Shown: positions 33,578-45,224 of the stretch, piece by piece
How positions within the stretch are numbered: the stretch's first letter is position 1
Layout of the letters: each line of letters starts with the position of its first letter
Assembly: GCF_023734095.1 (NCBI RefSeq)
Contig: NZ_AP024620.1
Location: 2,910,501-2,974,500 of the forward strand
Length of the DNA stretch: 64,000 bases
Direction of reading: 5' to 3'
Origin: Moorella sp. Hama-1
GTDB lineage: Bacteria > Bacillota > DSM-521 > Neomoorellales > Neomoorellaceae
Made by a program: the position numbers and the translations under genes
The notes under the pieces: model-generated
What the model was told of the DNA's origin: nothing
Databases searched by the model: none
What the model saw: only the letters and a program-made list of their open reading frames with translations

Positions 33578-34651
33578 TTATCCCTCTTCCATCGCCCGCC
33601 GGACGAGTTCCCCCATTTCGGCGGTGCCCACCAGCCTGGTTCCGGGAACGTAGAGATCGGGGGTGCGATAGCCCTGGGCCAGGACCCGGCCCACGGCGGC
33701 CTCAATGGCGGCAGCCGCCTGGTCCATCTTAAAGGAATACTTGAGCATCATGGCCGCTGAGAGGATGGTGGCCAGGGGATTGGCCTTCTGCTGGCCGGCG
33801 ATGTCCGGGGCTGAACCGTGGCTGGGCTCGTAGAGGGCCACCTCGCCGCCAATGCTGGCCGAGGGCAGCATGCCGATGGAACCGGTCAGGACGGAGGCCT
33901 GGTCGCTCAGGATATCGCCGAAGGTATTCTCTGTAACGATGACATCAAAATGGGCCGGCCGGCGCACCAGCTGCATGGCGCAGTTGTCAACATACATATG
34001 CTCCACCGTGACCTCAGGAAATTCGCCCCGGAGGTCCTCCACCGTATCCCGCCACAGGCGCGAGGAAGTGAGGACGTTGGCCTTGTCGACGCTGGTCAGG
34101 TGGCAGCGGCGCTGGCGGGCGATGGTAAAGGCCAGGCGGACGATGCGTTCAATCTCCGCCCGGGTGTAGTACATGGTGTCGTAGGCAAATTCCCCCTCAG
34201 CCGTCTGCTCGCGCTTTTTAGCGCCGAAGTAGAGGCCCCCCGTTAGTTCCCGGACGATGATCAGGTCGGTGCCAGCGACGACTTCTTTCTTCAAGGGTGA
34301 GGCCTCCACCAGGGAGTCGTAGAGGTAGGCCGGCCGCAGGTTGGCGTAGAGGCCCAGTTCTTTGCGCAGGGGCAACAGGGCCGCCGTCTCGGGGCGCTCG
34401 GCCGGGGGCAGGCTATCCCATTTGGGTCCGCCCACGGCTCCCAACAGAACAGCGTCGCTCTGGCGGCAGAGGTCCAGGGTCTCCGGTGGCAGGGCCCGGC
34501 CCCGGGCATCGATGGCGGCACCACCTACCAATGCTTCCGTAAACTGGAATTCGATTCCTACCCGGCGACTGACAACCTGCAGGACCTTGACGGCTTCGGG
34601 AACGATCTCCGGACCGATGCCGTCACCGGGCAGAACAGCAATTTTATACAC
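33578..34651 (-). CDS. leuB: 3-isopropylmalate dehydrogenase
   Basis: This 357-residue protein has the isocitrate/isopropylmalate dehydrogenase pattern: [12 protein letters not shown] at the N-terminus, [14 protein letters not shown] for substrate binding, [27 protein letters not shown] for metal, and [10 protein letters not shown] for NAD. It oxidises 3-isopropylmalate, and also methylmalate in the citramalate route. Its start overlaps leuD by 8 bases and it is followed directly by cimA. Confidence 0.97.
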   Translation of the reverse strand: MYKIAVLPGDGIGPEIVPEAVKVLQVVSRRVGIEFQFTEALVGGAAIDARGRALPPETLDLCRQSDAVLLGAVGGPKWDSLPPAERPETAALLPLRKELGLYANLRPAYLYDSLVEASPLKKEVVAGTDLIIVRELTGGLYFGAKKREQTAEGEFAYDTMYYTRAEIERIVRLAFTIARQRRCHLTSVDKANVLTSSRLWRDTVEDLRGEFPEVTVEHMYVDNCAMQLVRRPAHFDVIVTENTFGDILSDQASVLTGSIGMLPSASIGGEVALYEPSHGSAPDIAGQQKANPLATILSAAMMLKYSFKMDQAAAAIEAAVGRVLAQGYRTPDLYVPGTRLVGTAEMGELVRRAMEEG

Positions 34652-35144
34652 CTGTCTTCACCTTCCCGGCCACGTAGGGCATCAGCCCCCCGGCGGCAAT
34701 GAGTTCCTGCATGAAGGGCGGGAAGGGGGCCACCGGGTAGGTCGCACCCCGGGTGAGGTTGACGATCTCGCCCTTTTCAGCGTCGATCTTAACCTCGTCT
34801 CCGGCCTGGATCCCCGCTGCCGCCGCCGGGGACTCGAAGATGGGCAGGCCGATGTTAATGGCGTTGCGGTAAAAAATACGGGCAAAGGAGGCGGCGATGA
34901 CGGCCGCTACCCCGGCGGCTTTGATGGCTACCGGGGCGTGCTCCCGGGAGCTGCCGCAGCCGAAGTTCTTTCCGGCGACGATTATCTCCCCGGCTCTCAC
35001 CCGGCCGGCAAAGGTGGGGTCGGCGTCTTCCATGCAGTGCCGGGCCAGTTCTCCGGGGTCGGTGGTATTTAAATACCGCGCCGGGATGATCGCGTCGGTG
35101 TCGATGTCGTTGCCGAAGGTGTGACACTTGCCTGCTATGAGCAT
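34644..35144 (-). CDS. leuD: 3-isopropylmalate dehydratase small subunit
   Basis: This 166-residue protein has the swivel-domain motifs of the small subunit: [16 protein letters not shown] and [18 protein letters not shown]. It is the short form that pairs with the approximately 420-residue LeuC. It overlaps leuB. The 338-base gap to leuC upstream holds repeat copy B, which is unusual between two subunit genes. Confidence 0.96.
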   Translation of the reverse strand: MLIAGKCHTFGNDIDTDAIIPARYLNTTDPGELARHCMEDADPTFAGRVRAGEIIVAGKNFGCGSSREHAPVAIKAAGVAAVIAASFARIFYRNAINIGLPIFESPAAAAGIQAGDEVKIDAEKGEIVNLTRGATYPVAPFPPFMQELIAAGGLMPYVAGKVKTGV

Positions 35145-35202
35145 TTAGATCATCCTCTCAATTACTTCTCTTGCCGGTATTTCCAGACAGGCAGGTCCCC
35201 CC

Positions 35203-35442
35203 GGGCTGTAGGTACAGGCTCCAGGCTCCAGTGGTTCTCGGCGAGCAAACTTGGCGCTCCGCCTTGCTCGGCGGCGGGGGTGGCTCTGCTTTATCCCTTT
35301 AAATTAACATGACGGGGAGTGTAACTTTTCGTTCCTTAATCTACGTTACGATCCCCATCCCGTTCACCGCCGCCTCACTACGGCTACGCTGAGTTTGCTT
35401 GCGCCTCGCACCAAGTCGCCCTTCGCCTGTATCCTCCAGCCC
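35203..35442 (+). repeat. Interspersed 240-bp element, copy B (inside the leu operon)
   Basis: This 240-base element lies between leuC and leuD. It begins GGGCTGTAGGTACAGGC and ends CGCCTGTATCCTCCAGCCC. Anchors include GGTTCTCGGCGAGCAAACTT, GCCTTGCTCGGCGGCGGGGG, CCCATCCCGTTCACCGCC and ACCAAGTCGCCC. No gene is present in the 35145-35482 gap. Confidence 0.92.
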
Positions 35443-35482
35443 GCTGGTGTTACCATTAACCCTGACGTAATGCATGGCTCAC

Positions 35483-36745
35483 TTAAATCGCTTCTTCCGG
35501 GGCGGCGATGCGGCCTTTGATGGCGCTGGCGGCGGCTACCGCCGGCCCGGCCAGGTAGACCTCGCTCTCGGGATGGCCCATGCGGCCGACGAAGTTGCGA
35601 TTGGTGGTGGACAGGGCGCGCTCCCCTTTGGCCAGTATCCCCATGTGGCCGCCCAGGCAGGGGCCGCAGGTGGGGGTGGAGACGACCGCCCCGGCGGCGA
35701 TAAATACTTCGATGAGTCCTTCGGCCAGGGCGGTACTGTAGATCTGCTGGGTGCCGGGGATGACGATGAGCCGGACCTCCGGGTGGACTTTGTGACCCCG
35801 CAGGATGGCCGCCGCGACCCGCAGGTCTTCTAAACGGCCGTTGGTGCAGCTGCCGATGACTACCTGGTCGATTTTGATCTCCCCTACCTCCCGGACGCTG
35901 CGGGCGTTTTCGGGCAGGTGGGGCAGGGCTACCTGGGGGTCGATTTTACTGGCGTCAATGTCCAGTTCCCGGGCATATACTGCGTCGGGGTCGCTCTGGT
36001 AGAAGTGGTAATCCCTTTTTAAGCGGCCCTGGATGTAGGCCAGGGTCTTTTCGTCGGGAGGGAAGATGCCGTTCTTACCCCCGGCTTCGATGGCCATGTT
36101 GGCCATGGTGAAGCGGCCGTCCATGCTGAGCTCAGTGATGGCTTCGCCGGTGAATTCCATGGCCATGTAGCGGGCGCCGTCGACGCCGATTTGCCCGATG
36201 GTGTACAGGATCAGGTCTTTACCGCCGACATAGGGTTGGAGTTGGCCGTGGAAACGAAAGAGGATGGTCTCCGGTACTTTAAACCAGCACTCCCCCGTGG
36301 CCATGGCGGCGGCGAGATCCGTGGAGCCGACGCCGGTGGCGAAGGCCCCTAGCGCCCCGTAGGTGCAGGTGTGGGAGTCGGCGCCGATGACCAGGTCCCC
36401 GGGGCCCACCAGGCCGGCCTCAGGCAGCAGGCAGTGCTCGATGCCCATGCGGCCGATCTCGAAGTAGTTGGTGAGGCCCTGTTCCCGGGCGAACTCCCGT
36501 AAGACTTTGGCCTGCTCGGCGGATTTGATGTCCTTGGCCGGGGTGAAGTGGTCCGGCACCAGGACCACCCGCTCCGGGTCGAAGACCTTCTGGACGCCGA
36601 GTTTTTTAAACTCCTGGATGGCCAGGGGGGCGGTGATGTCGTTCCCCAGGGACAGGTCCACCCGGGCGTTGATGAGCTGGCCGGGCTCCACCGCCTCTAA
36701 TCCGGCGTGGGCGGCCAGGATCTTTTCCGTTATGGTCATGCCCAT
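35483..36745 (-). CDS. leuC: 3-isopropylmalate dehydratase large subunit
   Basis: This 420-residue protein is the short-type LeuC. The [4Fe-4S] ligands lie in [21 protein letters not shown] and PTCGPCLGG. It isomerises 2- to 3-isopropylmalate with LeuD and probably also citramalate. The start is ATG 36745 ([10 protein letters not shown]) after GAGGGGA; ATG 36739 is a close alternative. It follows leuA by 22 bases. Confidence 0.96.
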   Translation of the reverse strand: MGMTITEKILAAHAGLEAVEPGQLINARVDLSLGNDITAPLAIQEFKKLGVQKVFDPERVVLVPDHFTPAKDIKSAEQAKVLREFAREQGLTNYFEIGRMGIEHCLLPEAGLVGPGDLVIGADSHTCTYGALGAFATGVGSTDLAAAMATGECWFKVPETILFRFHGQLQPYVGGKDLILYTIGQIGVDGARYMAMEFTGEAITELSMDGRFTMANMAIEAGGKNGIFPPDEKTLAYIQGRLKRDYHFYQSDPDAVYARELDIDASKIDPQVALPHLPENARSVREVGEIKIDQVVIGSCTNGRLEDLRVAAAILRGHKVHPEVRLIVIPGTQQIYSTALAEGLIEVFIAAGAVVSTPTCGPCLGGHMGILAKGERALSTTNRNFVGRMGHPESEVYLAGPAVAAASAIKGRIAAPEEAI

Positions 36746-36767
36746 ATGGCGTTATCCCCTCTTCCCA

Positions 36768-38324
36768 TTATAGTTGGCTTGAAGATTGGACAGCAATATT
36801 CTCTTCCCCCACCTCGTAAACCACCTTATTAATGGCGTTCAGGTAGGCGCGGGCGCTGGCTTCCAGGACGTCGGTGCTGATACCGCGGCCGATAAAGACC
36901 CGGTTGGCATACTCGATCTTTACCGTTACCTCACCGACGGCGTCCTTGCCACCGGTAACGGCATTGAGGTTATAAGATTTAAGGCAGACCGGGATCCTGG
37001 TCAGCTTATCGATGGCCTTGAAAGCGGCGTCCACCGGGCCTTCGCCGCAGGCGGCCTCTTCTTTTAATTCTTCGCCCACCCGGATGCCGATGGTGGCTGT
37101 AGGTACCACCCGGTTGCCGGTGGAGATGTGAATGTGTTCCAGGACGAATTTCTCCGGGATGTGCTTGACTTCGTGCTCGACAATGGCCTCCAGGTCGCGG
37201 TCGCTGATCTCCTTCTTGCGGTCGGCCAGTTCTTTAAAGCGGGCGAAGGCCTTATCCAGTTCAGCCTCGGTTAGTTTAAAGCCCAGTTCCTCCAGGCGGC
37301 TGCGCAGGGCATGGCGGCCGGAGTGTTTGCCCAGGAAGATATTATCCTGGACCAGGCCGATCAGGGCCGGGTTCATAATCTCATAGGTGGTCCGTTCCTT
37401 CAGGACGCCGTCCTGGTGGATCCCGGCCTCATGGGTGAAGGCGTTTTTACCGACAATGGCCTTGTTGTACTGGACGGGCATACCGGTGAGGCTGCTGACC
37501 AGTTTGCTGGTACGGTAGATCTCCTCGGTGACGATGCCCGTCCGGCAACCGTAGTAATCCCTCCGGGTGTACAGGGCCATAATAAGCTCCTCCAAGGCGG
37601 TGTTGCCGGCCCGTTCACCGATGCCGTTGATGGCCCCTTCCACCTGTAAGGCGCCGTTCTCGATGGCCGCCAGGGAATTGGCCACCGCCATTCCCAGGTC
37701 GTTATGGCAGTGAACGCTGATCTGCACCTGATCAATACCCGCCACCCGCTGCCGGATCTGGCTGATCAGGCGGCCGAACTCCGCCGGGGTGGCGTAGCCC
37801 ACGGTGTCCGGGATGTTGAGGACGGTAGCACCAGCCTCAACAGCTGCAGTCAGCACTTGGCAGAGGAAGTCCAGGTCGCTCCGGGAGGCGTCCTCCGGCG
37901 AAAACTCGATATCATGGCAGTAGCTTTTGGCCCGGGCCACGCCCCGCCGGACGGCCGCCAGGACCTCTTCCCTGGTCATGCGCAGTTTATATTGCAAGTG
38001 AATATCCGAGGTAGCAATAAAAACATGGATCCGCGGCCGTTTAGCCTCCTGCAGGGCCTCCCAGGCGCGGTCGATATCCCGGTCGTTGATCCGGGCCAGG
38101 CCGGCAATGACCGCTCCCTCGACTTCCCGGGCCACAGCCCGGACGGCTTCAAAATCCCCGGGGGAGGCGATGGGAAAACCGGCTTCAATGACATCGACCC
38201 CCAGCCGGGCCAACTGGCGGGCGATCTCCAGCTTCTCCTGGATGTTCAGGCTTACCCCCGGCGACTGTTCGCCGTCGCGCAGGGTGGTATCGAAAATATA
38301 AATCCGCTTCTTGCTATCTGCCAA
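36768..38324 (-). CDS. leuA: 2-isopropylmalate synthase
   Basis: This 518-residue protein has [22 protein letters not shown] at the N-terminus, the [16 protein letters not shown] metal site, [14 protein letters not shown], and a C-terminal LeuA dimer regulatory domain (feedback by leucine in the family). It condenses acetyl-CoA with 2-oxoisovalerate. The start is TTG 38324 (reading [10 protein letters not shown]), with AGAGGG about 8 bases upstream. Having leuA and cimA in one operon gives committed steps for leucine and isoleucine together. Confidence 0.96.
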   Translation of the reverse strand: MADSKKRIYIFDTTLRDGEQSPGVSLNIQEKLEIARQLARLGVDVIEAGFPIASPGDFEAVRAVAREVEGAVIAGLARINDRDIDRAWEALQEAKRPRIHVFIATSDIHLQYKLRMTREEVLAAVRRGVARAKSYCHDIEFSPEDASRSDLDFLCQVLTAAVEAGATVLNIPDTVGYATPAEFGRLISQIRQRVAGIDQVQISVHCHNDLGMAVANSLAAIENGALQVEGAINGIGERAGNTALEELIMALYTRRDYYGCRTGIVTEEIYRTSKLVSSLTGMPVQYNKAIVGKNAFTHEAGIHQDGVLKERTTYEIMNPALIGLVQDNIFLGKHSGRHALRSRLEELGFKLTEAELDKAFARFKELADRKKEISDRDLEAIVEHEVKHIPEKFVLEHIHISTGNRVVPTATIGIRVGEELKEEAACGEGPVDAAFKAIDKLTRIPVCLKSYNLNAVTGGKDAVGEVTVKIEYANRVFIGRGISTDVLEASARAYLNAINKVVYEVGEENIAVQSSSQL

Positions 38325-38386
38325 GGTATCAACCCTCTTTCGCCAATAATCTGCACCGTAGCGTGGTGATCGGGAGCCACCCTTGC

Positions 38387-40069
38387 TTATTCCGGTAGCA
38401 ACATCTCATCCAGGCCGGCCCCCTCCGGGACCATAGGGTAAACCATCTCCTCCGGACTGATGACGCACTCGATGAGGGTCAGCCGGTCGTTACCCATGGC
38501 CCGGGCCAGGACGGGCACTACTTCTTCCTGCCTGGTAATGCGCAGGCCCTCGGCGCCGTAGCACTCCGCCAGGCGGACAAAATCGGGGTTACCGGTAAAC
38601 TCGATGGCTGTATACTGGCGGTCATAATAGAAGTGCTGGAGCTGGCGCACCATGGCCAGGCTCTGGTTATTGAAAAGCAGGATTTTCAAGGGTAAACCCT
38701 GCTCCATGGCCGTACCCAGTTCGGCCATGCTCATCTGGAAGCTGCCGTCGCCGGTGATCAGCCACACCTGTTTATCCCGCCGGGCCAGGGCGGCGCCGGC
38801 AGCCGCCGGCAGGCCGTAGCCCATGGTACCCAGGCCACAGGAGGAAACGAAACTGCGAGGTTCGGTATAACCATAATAAAGGGCGGCCCACATCTGGTGC
38901 TGGCCGACGTCGGTGGCGATAATAGCCTGGCCGCGGGTCATTTCCCCCAGGCGTTCCATAACCCACTGGGGCCGCACCTCGCCGCCCCGGCCATAGGTCA
39001 GAGGATAGAGATTCCGCAGCTCTTTAATCCGTTGTAGCCAGGGGCCGTGGCTGGCCGGTGCCACCAGAGGCAGGAGTTCCTGCAAAATGCAGCTGATGTC
39101 CCCCACCAGGGGCAGATCCACCCGCACGTTTTTGCCGATCTCCGCCGGGTCAATATCCAGGTGGGCAATCCGGGCCCGGGGGGCAAACTTCTCCAGGGCC
39201 CCCGTCACCCGGTCGTCAAAGCGCACCCCCAGCCCCACCAGGAGGTCGCACTCCATGAGGGCATGATTGGCGCAGGGCTTGCCGTGGAGGCCCACCATGC
39301 CCAGGGCCAGGGGGTTATCCTCGGGGAAGGCTCCCAGGCCGGTGAGGGAGGTGACGACCGGCACCTGGAGTTTTTCTGCCAGCTGGCGCAAATAATCCTC
39401 GGCCCGGGAAGCCAGGACCCCACCGCCGGCGAAGATAAGCGGCCGTTCCGCCTCGCCCAGGAGTCGCGCCAGGGCGCGTAGCTGGCCCGGATGGCCCTGG
39501 TAGGTAGGTTTATACCCGCGCAGCTCCACCCTCTCCGGCAGCGATGCCCGGCAGAGGGCTAGGGCCACATCCTTGGGTATATCGATCAGTACCGGCCCGG
39601 GCCGGCCGGTACTGGCGATATAAAAGGCTTCTTTGGCAATACGGGGTAATTCCTCGACGTCCTTGACCAGGTAGTTATGCTTGGTAATGGGAATGGTGAT
39701 GCCGGTGATATCGGTCTCCTGGAAGGCGTCGCTGCCCACCATCCGCGTCGGTACCTGACCGGTAAAGATGACCACCGGCACGGAGTCCATATAAGCAGAG
39801 GCAATGCCGGTGACCAGGTTGGTAGCCCCCGGCCCCGAGGTAGCCAGGCAGACCCCCGTCTTACCGCTGGTCCGGGCGTAACCGCTGGCGGCATGGACGG
39901 CGTTCTGCTCCTGGCGGACCAGGACGTGACGGATAGGCGTCCGGGCCAGTTCGTCGTAGAGGGGCAGTACCGCGCCGCCGGGATAACCGAAGACCAGCTC
40001 CACCCCTTCGGCCAGGAGGACCTCCATGACGGCCCGGGCCCCGGTGCGCTCCTTACTCCCCAGTGTCAT
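38387..40069 (-). CDS. ilvB: Acetolactate synthase large subunit, second copy
   Basis: This 560-residue ThDP enzyme has [16 protein letters not shown] (with the GYPGGA loop before the catalytic Glu), [16 protein letters not shown], a central FAD-binding domain, and the ThDP site [15 protein letters not shown]...NNQSLAMV. It makes acetolactate or acetohydroxybutyrate. It overlaps the regulatory subunit gene ilvN by 17 bases, and another large-subunit gene lies on the other side of ilvN. The two large subunits differ clearly and may have different substrate preference or regulation. Confidence 0.93.
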   Translation of the reverse strand: MTLGSKERTGARAVMEVLLAEGVELVFGYPGGAVLPLYDELARTPIRHVLVRQEQNAVHAASGYARTSGKTGVCLATSGPGATNLVTGIASAYMDSVPVVIFTGQVPTRMVGSDAFQETDITGITIPITKHNYLVKDVEELPRIAKEAFYIASTGRPGPVLIDIPKDVALALCRASLPERVELRGYKPTYQGHPGQLRALARLLGEAERPLIFAGGGVLASRAEDYLRQLAEKLQVPVVTSLTGLGAFPEDNPLALGMVGLHGKPCANHALMECDLLVGLGVRFDDRVTGALEKFAPRARIAHLDIDPAEIGKNVRVDLPLVGDISCILQELLPLVAPASHGPWLQRIKELRNLYPLTYGRGGEVRPQWVMERLGEMTRGQAIIATDVGQHQMWAALYYGYTEPRSFVSSCGLGTMGYGLPAAAGAALARRDKQVWLITGDGSFQMSMAELGTAMEQGLPLKILLFNNQSLAMVRQLQHFYYDRQYTAIEFTGNPDFVRLAECYGAEGLRITRQEEVVPVLARAMGNDRLTLIECVISPEEMVYPMVPEGAGLDEMLLPE

Positions 40070-40571
40070 TGCCGCTGGCCTCCATTCCCCTGGTCTTCGC
40101 CCCCCGGAGCATGGCGATCTTACCTGTCCGCACTACCTCCCGGATGCCGAAAGGTCGCAGGGAATTCTCGATGGCGTCGATCTTATCGGCATCGCCGGTA
40201 GCTTCAATAATCAAGCTGTTACGGGCGATATCGACAATCCGCGCCCGGAAGATATCGACAATCTGCATGATCTCCCCCCGCACGGCGGGTTCGGCGTTGA
40301 CTTTGATGAGGATTAACTCCCGCCCCACGTAGGGATCATCGGTAATATCGCTGATTTTAATCACATCAATAAGTTTATTGAGCTGTTTGCCGACCTGTTC
40401 GATGATCTGCTCGTCGCCGTCGACGACGATGGTCATGCGGGAAATAGAAGGGTTTTCGGTCCGGCCTACAGCCAGGCTGTCAATATTGTATCCCCGGCGG
40501 CTGAAGAGACCCGCCACCCGGGTCAGGACGCCGGGGCGGTTTTCCACCAGGACTGAAAGGGTGCGTTTCAT
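40053..40571 (-). CDS. ilvN: Acetolactate synthase small (regulatory) subunit
   Basis: This 172-residue protein has an N-terminal ACT domain ([33 protein letters not shown]) and the IlvN/IlvH C-terminal domain. It confers valine feedback on the large subunit. It overlaps the upstream ilvB by 4 bases (ATGA) and the downstream ilvB by 17, so all three are translationally coupled. Confidence 0.96.
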   Translation of the reverse strand: MKRTLSVLVENRPGVLTRVAGLFSRRGYNIDSLAVGRTENPSISRMTIVVDGDEQIIEQVGKQLNKLIDVIKISDITDDPYVGRELILIKVNAEPAVRGEIMQIVDIFRARIVDIARNSLIIEATGDADKIDAIENSLRPFGIREVVRTGKIAMLRGAKTRGMEASGNDTGE

Positions 40572-42304
40572 GCTCCCCTACCTCCCGTTACCATCTTATT
40601 GAGGGTGCCCCCCGGCGGCACCATGGGAAAGACGTTCTCCTCCCGGTCGATCTTCACGTCCAGCAGGAAGGGACCCGGTGTTGCCAGAGCTTCAGTCAGG
40701 GCCGGGACGACTTCCTCGCTGGTCATAACCAGCCGCCCCGGGATGCGGTAAGCTTCAGCCACCTTGACAAAATCCGGGTTGCCGAGCATCTCCGAGTAAG
40801 CGTAACGCCGGTCAAAGAAGAACTCCTGCCACTGGCGTACCATCCCCAGGTAGCCGTTGTTCATAAGGATGATCTTTACCGGCAGCTGGTAATGGCTGAT
40901 GGTGGCCAGCTCCTGGATGTTCATCTGGAAGCTGCCGTCACCGGTAATGACTACCACCGTTTCCTCCGGCCTGGCTATGGCGGCGCCCATGGCTGCCGGC
41001 ACGCCAAAGCCCATGGTGCCCAGGCCGCAGGAAGAGAAGAAGGCCCGGGGCCGCTCCAGGGGGTAGTAGTGGACGGCCCACATCTGGTGCTGGCCGACGT
41101 CGGTGGCGATCAGGGCCTGCCCTTTAGTAAGATTGTATAATTCCTCCAGGACATACTGGGGCTTCAGGCCGCACCTCTCATAATGCAGGGGGTTTTCCTC
41201 CTGCCAGCGCCGGATCTGCTGGCGCCAGGCCGGGTGTTCCCCTTTTCCCGACAGTTTTTCCAGCAGGGCGGCCAGGCCCTGGCGGGCATCGCTGACAATG
41301 GGGATATGGGCCGTGACGACCTTGCCAATCTCAGCGGCGTCGATATCAATGTGAATGATCTTCGCCTGCGGAGCGAAGGCTTCGATTTTACCCGTTACCC
41401 GGTCGTCGAAGCGGACGCCGACCCCGATGATGAGGTCCGTCTCACACATGGCGTAGTTGGCCGCTGCCGTGCCGTGCATGCCGACCATGCCCACAAAGAG
41501 GGGACTGGTTTCCGGGAAGCCCCCCTTACCCATCATGCTCATGACCACCGGGATATCCTGACCCTCGGCCAGCTGCCGCACCTCTTCATGGGCCCCGGAG
41601 GTAATTACCCCGCCCCCGATAAAGAGGAGGGGCCTGGCGGCAGCGGCTATGGCGGCCGCCGCCTGGGTTACCTGCAGGGCATGGGGTGACACCTTGCTCC
41701 GGTAGCCAGGCAGGTGCAGTTTCGGCGGGTAGCGAAACACCGCCCGCTGGGTAGTAAGATCCTTGGGAATATCAATCAAGACCGGTCCCGGCCGGCCGGT
41801 GGTGGCGATATAAAAAGCCTCGTGGATGGTAGCCGCCAGGTCGTGGACGTTCTTTACCAGGTAATTGGCCTTGGTTACGGGCAGGGTAATGCCGGTAATG
41901 TCGGCTTCCTGGAAGGAATCGTGGCCGATCATCTCGACGCTGACCTGGCCGGTAAGGGCTACCAGGGGAATGGAGTCCATATAAGCGTTGGTGATCCCGG
42001 TCACCAGGTTGGTAGCTCCCGGGCCGGATGTGGCAATACAGACGCCGGGTTTGCCGCTGGCGCGAGCATAACCCTCGGCTGCATGGGCAGCGCCCTGCTC
42101 ATGCCGCGTCAGGATATGGCGGATATTGGAAACCGCCAGTTCGTGATAGAGGGGGAGGACGGAACCGCCCGGGATACCGAATACGGTATCCACGCCCTCG
42201 GCCTGGAGGGCTTTAATGATAATCCCCGCCCCGGTTAGTTTTTTCGCTTCAGCTCGATCCCCAATGGTAAAAAGCACCCCTTTGCGCTTAAGATATTTTG
42301 ACAA
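40568..42304 (-). CDS. ilvB: Acetolactate synthase large subunit, first copy
   Basis: This protein of up to 578 residues has [40 protein letters not shown], and the ThDP motif [15 protein letters not shown]...[11 protein letters not shown]. The N-terminus is uncertain: TTG 42304 gives a 30-residue extension before the normal family start ([15 protein letters not shown]), with no clear ribosome-binding site. It is the first large-subunit gene of the operon, directly after ilvD. Confidence 0.94.
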   Translation of the reverse strand: MSKYLKRKGVLFTIGDRAEAKKLTGAGIIIKALQAEGVDTVFGIPGGSVLPLYHELAVSNIRHILTRHEQGAAHAAEGYARASGKPGVCIATSGPGATNLVTGITNAYMDSIPLVALTGQVSVEMIGHDSFQEADITGITLPVTKANYLVKNVHDLAATIHEAFYIATTGRPGPVLIDIPKDLTTQRAVFRYPPKLHLPGYRSKVSPHALQVTQAAAAIAAAARPLLFIGGGVITSGAHEEVRQLAEGQDIPVVMSMMGKGGFPETSPLFVGMVGMHGTAAANYAMCETDLIIGVGVRFDDRVTGKIEAFAPQAKIIHIDIDAAEIGKVVTAHIPIVSDARQGLAALLEKLSGKGEHPAWRQQIRRWQEENPLHYERCGLKPQYVLEELYNLTKGQALIATDVGQHQMWAVHYYPLERPRAFFSSCGLGTMGFGVPAAMGAAIARPEETVVVITGDGSFQMNIQELATISHYQLPVKIILMNNGYLGMVRQWQEFFFDRRYAYSEMLGNPDFVKVAEAYRIPGRLVMTSEEVVPALTEALATPGPFLLDVKIDREENVFPMVPPGGTLNKMVTGGRGA

Positions 42305-42332
42305 GATGGGTTCCCGCCTGGCGCCGCAGTCT

Positions 42333-43991
42333 TTATGCCAGCACCGCGCCCTTAGCCCCGGAAGTAACCATACGCGCGTAGCGGGCCAAGTAACCGCTGG
42401 TGATCTTCGGCGGCGGCGCCTGCCAGTTCTGCCGGCGGCGGGCGATTTCCTCTTCGGCTACCTTTAATTCTAATTTACCGGCTTCAATATCAATGGCAAT
42501 GGTATCGCCCTCTTCGACCAGGGCGATGAGGCCCCCAGCCGCCGCCTCCGGCGAGACGTGGCCGATGGAAGCGCCCCGGCTGGCTCCAGAGAAACGCCCA
42601 TCGGTAATGAGGGCCACAGAACTATCCAGGCCCATGCCGGCCAGGGCCGCCGTAGGGCTGAGCATCTCCTGCATCCCCGGACCACCCCGAGGTCCCTCAT
42701 AACGAATGACAATGACATCCCCGGGTTTAATTCTCTGACCCATGATAGCGGCAAAGGCCTCTTCCTCGCTGTTAAAGACCCGGGCCGGCCCTTCATGCTG
42801 CATCATCTGCGGCAGGACGGCGCCCTTCTTGACCACGGCGCCCTCGGGAGCCAGGTTGCCGTACAGGACAGCCAGGCCGCCCTCGGCGCTATAGGGGTCT
42901 TCTACGGGCCGGATAACCTCTCGCCGGCCGACCTCCCGGCCGCCGATGTTTTCCGCCACCGTCCGGCCGGTTACCGTTAGGAGGCTACCATCAATCAGGC
43001 CGTGGCGGTAGAGTTCATTCATCACCGCCGGGATGCCCCCGGCTTCGTCCAGGTCCTGGATGTGCTGGCTGCCGGCCGGGCTGAGCTTGCAGATCTGGGG
43101 CGTACGGCGGTTAATCTCCCCGAAGATCGTGAGATCCAGCTCGACCCCGGCTTCGTGGGCGATGGCCGGCAGGTGCAGGCAGGTGTTGGTGGAACCCCCC
43201 AGGGCCATATCTACGGTTACGGCATTACGGAAGGCCGCAGCCGTCATGATGTCCAGGGGCCGGATATTTTTCTGCAGGAGCTGCATCACCTGCATGCCGG
43301 CTTCCTTGGCCAGGCGCACCCGGGCGCCGCTGACGGCCGGAATGGTGCCGTTACCGGGCAGGCCTATGCCCAGAGCTTCAACCATACAATTCATGGTGTT
43401 GGCGGTAAACATGCCGGCACAAGAACCGCAACCCGGGCAGGCGCAGTTCTCCAACTCCGCCACCTCGGTTGCCGTCATCTTGCCGGCTTGGGTGGCGCCT
43501 ACCGCTTCAAACATAGTGCTGAGGGAAATATCCCGGCCCTGGTAACGGCCGGCCAGCATGGGACCGCCGCTGACAAAGATGGCCGGGATATTCAACCGGG
43601 CCGCCGCCATCAGCATGCCCGGCACGATTTTATCGCAGTTGGTAATAAAAACCATGGCGTCAAAGGGATGGGCGATGGCCATCACCTCCACCATATCGGC
43701 GATGAGTTCCCGGCTGGCCAGGGAGTACTTCATACCCACATGGTTCATAGCCAGGCCGTCGCAGACGCCGATAGTGGGAAACTCCAGGGGCGTACCTCCG
43801 GCCAGGCGTACCCCTGCCTTGACAGCCTCGGCCAGGGTATTTAAATGAAAATGGCCGGGGATTAATTCGTTATGGGCGTTGACAATGCCGATAATGGGCC
43901 GGGCGATCTCTGCGTCCGTCAGGCCCATGGCCTTGAGGAGGGAGCGGTGCGGGGCCTTGGCCAGCCCCGTTTTCATCGCGTCACTGCGCAT
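42333..43991 (-). CDS. ilvD: Dihydroxy-acid dehydratase
   Basis: This 552-residue protein has [16 protein letters not shown] and [16 protein letters not shown], the cysteines for the iron-sulfur cluster, and the C-terminal [22 protein letters not shown]. It dehydrates the dihydroxy acids of valine and isoleucine synthesis. I chose ATG 43991 (MRSDAMKTG), with AGGAGAGG 6 bases upstream; the frame is open to 44018. It lies 112 bases after ilvE. Confidence 0.97.
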   Translation of the reverse strand: MRSDAMKTGLAKAPHRSLLKAMGLTDAEIARPIIGIVNAHNELIPGHFHLNTLAEAVKAGVRLAGGTPLEFPTIGVCDGLAMNHVGMKYSLASRELIADMVEVMAIAHPFDAMVFITNCDKIVPGMLMAAARLNIPAIFVSGGPMLAGRYQGRDISLSTMFEAVGATQAGKMTATEVAELENCACPGCGSCAGMFTANTMNCMVEALGIGLPGNGTIPAVSGARVRLAKEAGMQVMQLLQKNIRPLDIMTAAAFRNAVTVDMALGGSTNTCLHLPAIAHEAGVELDLTIFGEINRRTPQICKLSPAGSQHIQDLDEAGGIPAVMNELYRHGLIDGSLLTVTGRTVAENIGGREVGRREVIRPVEDPYSAEGGLAVLYGNLAPEGAVVKKGAVLPQMMQHEGPARVFNSEEEAFAAIMGQRIKPGDVIVIRYEGPRGGPGMQEMLSPTAALAGMGLDSSVALITDGRFSGASRGASIGHVSPEAAAGGLIALVEEGDTIAIDIEAGKLELKVAEEEIARRRQNWQAPPPKITSGYLARYARMVTSGAKGAVLA

Positions 43992-44103
43992 GGCTTTCCT
44001 CTCCTGTCTTATTATCAATTAACTCCTTCCCGGATGGCGCTCTACCAGTGTGTCCCGTCCTTTTCTCTCTTATCTTGCCACCTGGCAACAGGCGGTCTAC
44101 CTT

Positions 44104-44982
44104 TTAAGCAAAGATCTGCGGACCGTCGGTTTTGGTTAACTCCCGGTAACGGGCAATGAGATCCCTGGTTATGGGGCCCGGCTGGCCGTTACCAATGGGC
44201 CGGCCGTCTACTTTAACTACCGGGATGGCTTCCGCCGCCGTGCCGGTGAGGAAGCATTCGTCGGCCACATAAACGTCGTGGCGGGTAAAGACCTTCTCGT
44301 AAACCGGAATGCCGGCTTGGGCCGCCAGTTCCATGACGGCGTTACGGGTAATACCTTCCAGGAGGCCGACAAAGGGCGGCGGGGTAATTAACTGCCCGTT
44401 CTTAACAATGAAGATGTTATCGCCGGTGGCCTCGGCCACGTAACCCTCTTTATTCAGAAAAAGCCCTTCCGGAGCACCGGCCCGGGTGGCCTCCATTTTA
44501 GCGATGATGTTATTCAGGTAGTTCAGGGACTTGATGCGCGGGTCCAGGGCATCGGGAGCGTTACGCCGGGTCCCCAGGGTTACCAGTTCCAGACCTTTTT
44601 CGTATAATTCCGCCGGATAGAGTTCAATGGCCGCTGCGATGCAGAAGATGGACGGCCGGGGGCACTTGCGGGGATCGAGGCCCAGGTCGCCCTTACCCCG
44701 GGTAATGACCAGGCGTATATAAGCATCCCGCAGGTTATTGCGCCGGCAGGTCTCCAGGACCACTTCGGTCATTTCATCTTTGCTCAGGCCGAGAGCCAGG
44801 TTGATAGAACGGGCGGAATCATACAGCCGATCAATATGCTCTTTTAAACGAAAAACCCGGCCGTAGTAGGCGCGGATCCCCTCAAAGACACCGTCGCCAT
44901 AGAGCAGGCCATGATCAAAGACAGACAACTTCGCCTCTTCTTCGTCGACATACTCGCCGTCAAGATAGATAATCAGCCCCAC
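44104..44982 (-). CDS. ilvE: Branched-chain amino acid aminotransferase
   Basis: This 292-residue protein is a fold-type IV PLP enzyme. It has YLDGEYVDEEEAKLSVFDHGLLYGDGVFEGIR, the PLP lysine in DPRIKSLNYLNNI, and EGITRNAV with TAAEAIPVVKVDGRPIG. It catalyses the last step of valine, leucine and isoleucine synthesis. It is the first gene behind the promoter at 45063-45091 and so opens the long ilv-leu-cimA operon. D-amino acid aminotransferase is the less likely alternative. Confidence 0.92.
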   Translation of the reverse strand: MGLIIYLDGEYVDEEEAKLSVFDHGLLYGDGVFEGIRAYYGRVFRLKEHIDRLYDSARSINLALGLSKDEMTEVVLETCRRNNLRDAYIRLVITRGKGDLGLDPRKCPRPSIFCIAAAIELYPAELYEKGLELVTLGTRRNAPDALDPRIKSLNYLNNIIAKMEATRAGAPEGLFLNKEGYVAEATGDNIFIVKNGQLITPPPFVGLLEGITRNAVMELAAQAGIPVYEKVFTRHDVYVADECFLTGTAAEAIPVVKVDGRPIGNGQPGPITRDLIARYRELTKTDGPQIFA

Positions 44983-45062
44983 GAGTTTCTCCTCCTCATA
45001 TACCGGTCGGTAGTGGGCGCCGGGGCCGGCGCGACAAAAGCCGCAAAATATGTTTATGTTTC

Positions 45063-45091
45063 AGTATAAATAACCCTTAATCAAGTGTCAA
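45063..45091 (-). promoter_or_regulatory. Consensus promoter of the ilv-leu-cimA operon
   Basis: On the minus strand, TTGACA (45086-45091), a 17-base spacer and TATACT (45063-45068) lie about 80 bases before the ilvE start. The leader is too short for a T-box, and none was seen. Confidence 0.88.
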
Positions 45092-45131
45092 GGATTTTTC
45101 GCTGATGGCAAAGATTAAGTATTGATTAAGC

Positions 45132-45164
45132 AAAAAATAAGGGCTACCACGAAAGGCAACCCTT
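45132..45164 (-). terminator. Terminator after the lactate permease unit
   Basis: On the minus strand AAGGGTTGCC pairs, with two mismatches, with GGTAGCCCTT around TTTCGT, followed by ATTTTTTG. It stops transcripts coming through repeat copy C before the ilv promoter. Confidence 0.75.
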
Positions 45165-45224
45165 GCTTTATATTCCAAAATAGGTTCCAGGTAAAAATGG
45201 ATATTGATGCCGCTTCTCAGCTTC

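Noticed and set aside
32207-33760. Plus-strand open frame of about 517 codons opposite cimA and the end of leuB
   Set aside because: It spans two real genes on the other strand and has low-complexity composition typical of antisense frames in high-GC DNA.
44983-45062. T-box leader for the ilv-leu operon
   Set aside because: The leader between promoter and ilvE is only about 75 bases and lacks T-box and specifier-loop features.
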